From assembly GCA_963746185.1 (NCBI GenBank), contig CAVVAE010000004.1, positions 620,001-684,000 of the forward strand: DNA of 64,000 nucleotides, read 5' to 3'. This stretch comes from CAVVAE01 sp963746185 (GTDB lineage Bacteria > Actinomycetota > Actinomycetes > Propionibacteriales > Nocardioidaceae). Below are positions 59,347 to 64,000 of the stretch, one piece after another. Numbering within the stretch: the first letter of the stretch is position 1; each line of letters begins with the position of its first letter. Position numbers and translations under genes: made by a program. The notes under the pieces were generated by a model. That model saw only the letters and a program-made list of their open reading frames with translations, made no database searches and was not told the DNA's origin.

Positions 59347-60516
59347 GTGGACGATGCGACCTTCGGTTTTCTCCTGACCTCGGGTGGCCAGGAGCTGCTG
59401 GCCGAGATCCAGGCGTCGTACGACGGCACGAACGCGATGACCGTCTCGACCCGGCTTCGCCGCACCCACGACCCGGCCCACGTCGCCGCGGCGATGACCC
59501 AGGTCGAGCTGAGGACTAAGGCGCGGACGAAGTTCGGGTCAGACGCCGAGGCGATGTACTTCACCGCCTCCGGACTCGAGCAGGCCACCCACGGCCTTGT
59601 CGCCGCACACCGCGCCCAACGACTCGTCGAACGCCAGGACGCGACCGCGCTCGATCTCTGCTGTGGCATCGGAGCGGACCTGCTCGCGTTCGCTCGTGCC
59701 GGACTGGGCGTGACCGGCGTCGACCAGGACCCGGTTGTCGCGGCTGTCGCAGCCGCCAACTTGCGCGCGCTCGACTACGCCGGGCACGTGCAGGTTGGCG
59801 ACGCCGAGACGACCTCGAGAGCCGGCTATCACGTCACGTTTGCCGATCCAGCGAGACGCGGAGCGGCCGGTCGAGTCTTCAACCCGGCGTCGTACTCGCC
59901 ACCGTGGACATTCGTCGACGAGCTGCTGCGCGAGCGCGCCGTCGTCAAGGTGGCTCCGGGAATCCCCCATGACCTCGTCCCCGTCGGCGTCGAAGCCGAG
60001 TGGGTCAGCCTCGACGGCCAGCTGAAGGAGGCCGCGCTGTGGTCGGGACAACCCGGAGCAGCGCGACGGGCCACCCTGCTGTCCAAGCACGCAGACGGGG
60101 TGACCCTGACGGACGCCGACGACCCCGGCAGGGCAGCGGTCCAAGAGCCGGGACGCTACCTCTATGAGCCCGATGACGCCGTGATCCGCGCCCACCTGGT
60201 CACCGCAGTGGCAGCCCAGGTCGAGGGCTGGTTGCTCGACGAACATCTCGCCTACGTGTCGTCAGACGACCTTGTGCGCGCACCGTCGGCTCGTGGCTAC
60301 GAAGTGACTGACGTCCTGCCGTTCAAGGAGAGGCCGCTGCGTACTGCCCTCAAGGAACGCGACATCGGCCCTCTCACAATCAAGAAACGCGGCGTCCAGG
60401 TCAGACCCGAGACGTTGCGGTCACGGCTGGGGCTCAAGGGCTCGCAAGGTGCGACGCTCGTGCTGACCCGCACCCCGCGGTCAGCAGTTGCGCTGCTGGT
60501 CAAGCCCCTGGACTGA
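59347..60516 (+). CDS. THUMP-like domain methyltransferase
   Basis: A 389-residue protein. A SAM-binding motif is ALDLCCGIGADLLAFARAG (about 99-117), VDQDPVVAAVAAAN follows, and FADPARRGAAGRVFNP (about 162) is the catalytic-motif region of this group. The C-terminal ~90 residues (KERPLRTALKERDIGPLTIKKRGV, parts) form the THUMP-like domain. Similar actinobacterial proteins are annotated as class I methyltransferases acting probably on RNA. GTG 59347 is the only suitable start. The 3' end overlaps the GH3 gene by 36 bp in antisense. Confidence 0.85.
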   Translation: MDDATFGFLLTSGGQELLAEIQASYDGTNAMTVSTRLRRTHDPAHVAAAMTQVELRTKARTKFGSDAEAMYFTASGLEQATHGLVAAHRAQRLVERQDATALDLCCGIGADLLAFARAGLGVTGVDQDPVVAAVAAANLRALDYAGHVQVGDAETTSRAGYHVTFADPARRGAAGRVFNPASYSPPWTFVDELLRERAVVKVAPGIPHDLVPVGVEAEWVSLDGQLKEAALWSGQPGAARRATLLSKHADGVTLTDADDPGRAAVQEPGRYLYEPDDAVIRAHLVTAVAAQVEGWLLDEHLAYVSSDDLVRAPSARGYEVTDVLPFKERPLRTALKERDIGPLTIKKRGVQVRPETLRSRLGLKGSQGATLVLTRTPRSAVALLVKPLD

Positions 60517-62166
60517 CACCGGCAGCGACCCGCGAGGCGTCAGCTTGCCGGTCAACACGTCGACCAGGGCTCGCATCGCCTCGGGGCCGTCGCCGTACAG
60601 CGCGATCTTTGCGACCCTGGCTCGCGACGAGGTGAGTGGGTACGGCGTGTCGAGCGCTACCACGATGTCGCCTCGTCTCGCGGAGGCGCCGAACCCGAGA
60701 AGGGTGACCCGAGTGCCGCCGTCGGCGATCTTCAGGCCGGCCCCCTTGGCCGCTGCCGTGAAGCCCGCGACATCTTCAGGGTCACCGGCCGGGTCAACAG
60801 CGCGCGCGACGTACGGACCCGTGCAGCGGCCCTGGACCACCGTCACCGCTCGGGCCGAGACGTCGTAGGAGAGTTGGTGGTGGCTGCCGATCGTGGCGGC
60901 TCGCACCCGGTGCGCGCGGGCCTGGTGCATCATCAGCGCGACGATTTTCGCCGCGGCGTCCTCGACACGTTCGCGCGGCAGAGATCCATCGGAGAGCGCG
61001 TCGACAATGGCTTGGTGGGCGGCGGCCACATCGGCGGGCATGAGCAGCAGGTCAACACCCGCGGTGAGCGCCTCGACTGCTGCGTTGTCGGCCGTGTAGG
61101 AGTCCGTGACAGCCGCCATCTCGAGCGCATCGGTCGTGACGAGACCCTCGAAACGGAACTCGTCTCGCAGCAGGGCGATGTCCTTGGCCGACAGGTCGGC
61201 GGGCACTCCAGGGTCAATGGCCTCGAGTGAAAGGTGACCGACCATGACCGCGGGCACCCCAACGAACACGGCCGACTTGAACGGTTTGAAGTCGCGCTGG
61301 CTCAGTTGCTGCAGCGTTTGCGATTGCACGGGGAGGGTCTGATGGCTGTCGGCGGTGACGGATCCGTGCCCGGGGAAATGCTTGACGACAGGGATGATCC
61401 CGGAGTCGAGGTAGCCCTGGGTCGAGGAGGCTACGAGGGCTGCAACCTGGTTGGGATCGTCCCCTGCGGAGCGGCTGCCAATCGTCGGGTCGGTTCGGCC
61501 GATCGTGACGTCGGCCACCGGCGCGTAAACCATCGTGAAACCCGCGGCCCGCAGTTCCTCGCCGCTGGCTTTCGCGGCTTTGCTGGCCAGTGCCGGGTGG
61601 TCGGCGGCGCCGAACCCCATGTAGCTGGGGAACTCCGTCATCGGCGCTCCGAGCCTGGCGACGCTCCCGCCTTCCTGGTCGACGCCGATCACGAGTGGCC
61701 AGGATCGGTCGTCAGCCGCCTGCAGCGCCGTGTTGGAACTCATCACCTGGTCGACCGACTCCACATTGTCAGGCATCACGATGACGCCGCCGAGGTGGTA
61801 GTCGCTCACGAGGCGGGTTGGCGCGTCCGTGCCGACGTAGCGCGCCACGATGACCTGCCCAGCGAGCTCCGCGTCCGTCATCGTGGCGACGGCGCTCCGG
61901 GCCCTGGCCAGCTCGGCCACGGTTGGTCCCCACGAGGTTCGAGCCGGCGGCTGGTGGCCACCGCGCGTCGGAGTCGGCAATGACGGTGTCGCCTTCGAGG
62001 GGGGCGATGGCTCGGGAGAAGCCGTGGGTTCGGACGACGTTGCTGGTCCCGACGAGTCCGAGGGCGTCGCCTGGTCGGGAGACTCGGAGTCCGTGCAAGC
62101 GCTCGTCACGGCCGCCACCAGGGCGCCGTACACGACGAGGCGGGTGAACGCGGCGCAGAAGGTCAT
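60481..62166 (-). CDS. GH3 family lipoprotein, beta-N-acetylhexosaminidase type
   Basis: A 561-residue exported lipoprotein. The signal sequence ends in VTSAC (lipobox Cys at about 24), followed by a Ser/Pro/Thr linker. The GH3 domain (about 80-420) has IGVDQEGGSVARL (about 168), VVKHFPGHGSVTADSHQTLP (parts; the KHFPGHG...D-H motif of NagZ-type enzymes) and the nucleophile Asp in GLVTTDALEMAAV. It should release GlcNAc-type residues from cell-wall fragments. The residues upstream of ATG 62166 lack a signal sequence. Confidence 0.92.
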   Translation of the reverse strand: MTFCAAFTRLVVYGALVAAVTSACTDSESPDQATPSDSSGPATSSEPTASPEPSPPSKATPSLPTPTRGGHQPPARTSWGPTVAELARARSAVATMTDAELAGQVIVARYVGTDAPTRLVSDYHLGGVIVMPDNVESVDQVMSSNTALQAADDRSWPLVIGVDQEGGSVARLGAPMTEFPSYMGFGAADHPALASKAAKASGEELRAAGFTMVYAPVADVTIGRTDPTIGSRSAGDDPNQVAALVASSTQGYLDSGIIPVVKHFPGHGSVTADSHQTLPVQSQTLQQLSQRDFKPFKSAVFVGVPAVMVGHLSLEAIDPGVPADLSAKDIALLRDEFRFEGLVTTDALEMAAVTDSYTADNAAVEALTAGVDLLLMPADVAAAHQAIVDALSDGSLPRERVEDAAAKIVALMMHQARAHRVRAATIGSHHQLSYDVSARAVTVVQGRCTGPYVARAVDPAGDPEDVAGFTAAAKGAGLKIADGGTRVTLLGFGASARRGDIVVALDTPYPLTSSRARVAKIALYGDGPEAMRALVDVLTGKLTPRGSLPVSVQGLDQQRNC

Positions 62167-62284
62167 GGCGCGACCAGTGTGCCTTGTACGACGTCTGGAC
62201 GCCGAACAGAACCCGCTGTCAGGCGGTTGAGGGTGCAACCTTTCGGCTCGCTCGATACGTCCTGGGGGCGAAGGAGGTACGGCA

Positions 62285-62857
62285 ATGAGCGCTGCGACGG
62301 CTGCCCCCGTCACGCGTCTAGGCTTGGCCGCTGTGAGCCCCGACCAGACCGCCGACTCGACGGAGGCGGACTTCGTCGAGTTCGTGCACGCGCGCCAACA
62401 GACGCTGCTGCGGTTCGCCTACCTGCTCACCTCCAACCACCACACCGCTGAGGATCTCGTGCAGACTGCGCTGGCCAAGACCTACCTGTCGTGGGACAAG
62501 TTGCGTGATCGTGGCGCACTCGACGCCTATGTCCGGCGGATCATCATCAACGAGAACGCCAGCATGTGGCGACGCGCCTGGAAGCGGAAGGAGCGGTCCT
62601 CGAGTGAGCTTCCTGAGACCGGTGTCCACAACGCGGATACCGACAGCCGCGACGCGATGTGGCAGGTGATCCAGACCCTGCCCCCGAAACAACGCGCAAC
62701 CGTCGTCCTCCGCTACTACGAGGACCTCAGCGAGGCGGAGACGGCCGCCGTCCTCGGCTGCTCTGTCGGCAACGTGAAGAGCCAGACCTCGCGGGCGATC
62801 GCCGCGTTGCGCACGAGGTTGGCAGCCAATCCTGGTCTGCTGGGGCGTGAGTCATGA
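62285..62857 (+). CDS. SigE-type ECF sigma factor
   Basis: A 190-residue sigma factor of the actinobacterial SigE-like (ECF41/SigE family) group. Region 2: FVEFVHARQQTLLRFAYLLTSNHHTAEDLVQTALAKTY; region 4: LPPKQRATVVLRYYEDLSEAETAAVLGCSVGNVKSQTSRAIAAL (read in parts). Region 2.4-type helix is seen at RRIIINENASMWRRAWKR. AGGAGGTACGGCA precedes ATG 62285. Its stop overlaps the next gene's ATG by 4 bp, so the pair is coupled. The regulon is unknown. Confidence 0.92.
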   Translation: MSAATAAPVTRLGLAAVSPDQTADSTEADFVEFVHARQQTLLRFAYLLTSNHHTAEDLVQTALAKTYLSWDKLRDRGALDAYVRRIIINENASMWRRAWKRKERSSSELPETGVHNADTDSRDAMWQVIQTLPPKQRATVVLRYYEDLSEAETAAVLGCSVGNVKSQTSRAIAALRTRLAANPGLLGRES

Positions 62858-64000
62858 GCGACCACCGCGACGACGTCAACCTCCACCTCAAGGCCGCCCT
62901 GGAGCGCTACGCCGATGACGCCCCGCGGGTCGATCTTGCCGCGGGCGCCGTGAAGCGGGCGCGCCGGATCCGGATGCGTCGGCGGATCGGCGTTGGCGCT
63001 GCCGCGCTGGCCGTGGCCGCAGTCGCCGTACCGGTCGGCGCCACACTCATCGGCCACTCCGACAACCAGACCCCGGTCGCCGGCAAGACGGGAGCAACGT
63101 CGACCGATGGGGATACGCAGGCCGCACCCCAGGCCATCGACGTGTCCTTGCCCGAGCTGGCGCGAGGCGATGACCCGAGCGTGCCGTACGTCGGGGACGG
63201 CCAGTTCGTCGAGGACGGTCAAGCCGTGAGCATCTCGACGGACCACCCGGTGGTGGACGCGACCCGGCTCGCTGAGGGACCGGTGATCTGGCACTACAAG
63301 CCGGGGAGCGCGGTCCTCGACTACGACACGTCAGTACGGGCCAGCGTTCTGCCTCGCGGCACCAGCGCATCAAACCCCGCGATCGACTCCAACGGTTCCG
63401 CGGCTTGGGCCATCGCGAACATCCCCCTCAACCATCAGCGCGCCGGCGTCGAGATGCTGGTGTACACCGACTCACTCACGGACCCCGGTGTCGCGAAGTA
63501 CGCCGAAGTCGACCCGCTGTCGGTCAGGCAGGTGCTGGCCGCCCATGAGGGGACCGTCGTGTTCAATGCCAGAGACGACGATGGCATCCAGGTGGTCGGA
63601 CGCGCGGACATGACCGCCTCCGCACCCGCGCAAGTCGAACAGCCGTGGCCCGACGTCGCTTCGCTCACCGCGGTGAGCCTGCAGGCTGGTTTGATGGCTG
63701 GCCGCACGTCCGACATGACGGGCCCGCAACACAACTGCGCCGCAATGCTGTCGTACGGCGACGCGTCGGAGCTGTGGCGCACCTGCAACTGGATCCCGTT
63801 GGAGTTCTCAGGCGATGGCAGCCGCGTCTACGCGATCGCCAAGAGTACGGAAGGTTTTGGCCCTCGCCTGGTCGCTGTGCTCGACTCCAGTTCCGGTGAG
63901 GTGCTGCAGCAGTTCACCACGCAGGGGACGTTCGGCCGCGCAACGTTCGAGGGTGATGCGCTCGACATCGTCACTGTCCAAGACGGCAAGGCCGCCATCG
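62854..64000 (+). CDS. Membrane-anchored protein coupled to the sigma factor, cut by the window edge
   Basis: Starts in the ATGA overlap with the sigma gene and has no stop before 64000, giving at least 382 residues. A short cytosolic N-terminus (about 1-45, with RRIRMRRRIG) precedes one membrane helix (IGVGAAALAVAAVAVPVGA, about 44-62). A large external domain follows, rich in Asp, Thr and Val. This is the layout of proteins that follow SigE-type sigma genes in actinobacteria; they may act as anti-sigma factors but a ZAS motif is not visible. Confidence 0.85.
   Translation, partial: MSDHRDDVNLHLKAALERYADDAPRVDLAAGAVKRARRIRMRRRIGVGAAALAVAAVAVPVGATLIGHSDNQTPVAGKTGATSTDGDTQAAPQAIDVSLPELARGDDPSVPYVGDGQFVEDGQAVSISTDHPVVDATRLAEGPVIWHYKPGSAVLDYDTSVRASVLPRGTSASNPAIDSNGSAAWAIANIPLNHQRAGVEMLVYTDSLTDPGVAKYAEVDPLSVRQVLAAHEGTVVFNARDDDGIQVVGRADMTASAPAQVEQPWPDVASLTAVSLQAGLMAGRTSDMTGPQHNCAAMLSYGDASELWRTCNWIPLEFSGDGSRVYAIAKSTEGFGPRLVAVLDSSSGEVLQQFTTQGTFGRATFEGDALDIVTVQDGKAAI

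Overview
The window is high-GC actinobacterial chromosome. Several features point to the Nocardioidaceae (Nocardioides or a close relative): a DUF222/HNH gene, the sigD-like sigma gene next to guaB and guaB3, groES-groEL under a CIRCE operator with a His-rich GroEL tail, and a c-di-AMP (ydaO-type) riboswitch of actinobacterial sequence. No rRNA, tRNA or CRISPR array was seen. Genus assignment is inference; no ribosomal gene is present to test it.

Left part (1-19.8 kb). A PspC-type envelope-stress module (sensor kinase, a frameshifted PspC/LiaF-like gene, a small membrane protein) is followed by a two-gene heterodimeric ABC exporter with complementary degenerate ATP sites. Next come the internally deleted remnant of an SfnB-like flavin monooxygenase gene, a ferritin-like protein, an orphan methyltransferase, a secreted protein, a 2H-phosphoesterase-like protein, a sigma factor/ogt operon, a PAP2 phosphatase, a DUF222-HNH protein, an M20 amidohydrolase, an MBL hydrolase, zwf, a GH15 enzyme and a GNAT.

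Membrane-lipid/light cluster (19.9-26.1 kb). Four translationally coupled minus-strand genes (FAD amine-oxidase-like, DUF1365, cyclopropane-fatty-acid-synthase-like, SDR) are divergent from an SRPBCC gene and a MerR-type regulator carrying a CarH-like B12 photoreceptor domain. Three tandem 11-bp repeats overlap the divergent promoter, the arrangement known for CarH operators. This suggests a light-induced lipid-modification operon.

Probable genomic island (26.13-36.46 kb). A 32-bp direct repeat with two mismatches lies at the 3' end of guaA and again 10.3 kb away, 115 bp from a broken tyrosine-recombinase gene. Cargo: an APP1-domain protein, a secreted CHRD-like protein, an NAD-dependent epimerase, an operon of SDR-like, heme-oxygenase-like diiron and CDGSH proteins, a CBS-pair protein, a small acidic protein, an FAD-Rieske oxidoreductase, a TM-helix channel-like protein, and remnants of DUF6098 and DUF4383 genes.

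Right part (36.4-64 kb). guaA; a block of stem-loops; a secreted GH26-like enzyme behind the c-di-AMP riboswitch; a GMC oxidoreductase/aldehyde dehydrogenase pair; an M4 protease; kynU; small enzymes; a TadE/TadG pair; the sigma-guaB-guaB3-nitrilase operon; groES/groEL; a methyltransferase/HxlR pair; a THUMP-like methyltransferase; a GH3 lipoprotein; and a SigE-type sigma factor with a membrane protein cut by the window edge. The purine genes guaA, guaB and guaB3 now lie about 15 kb apart on the same strand.
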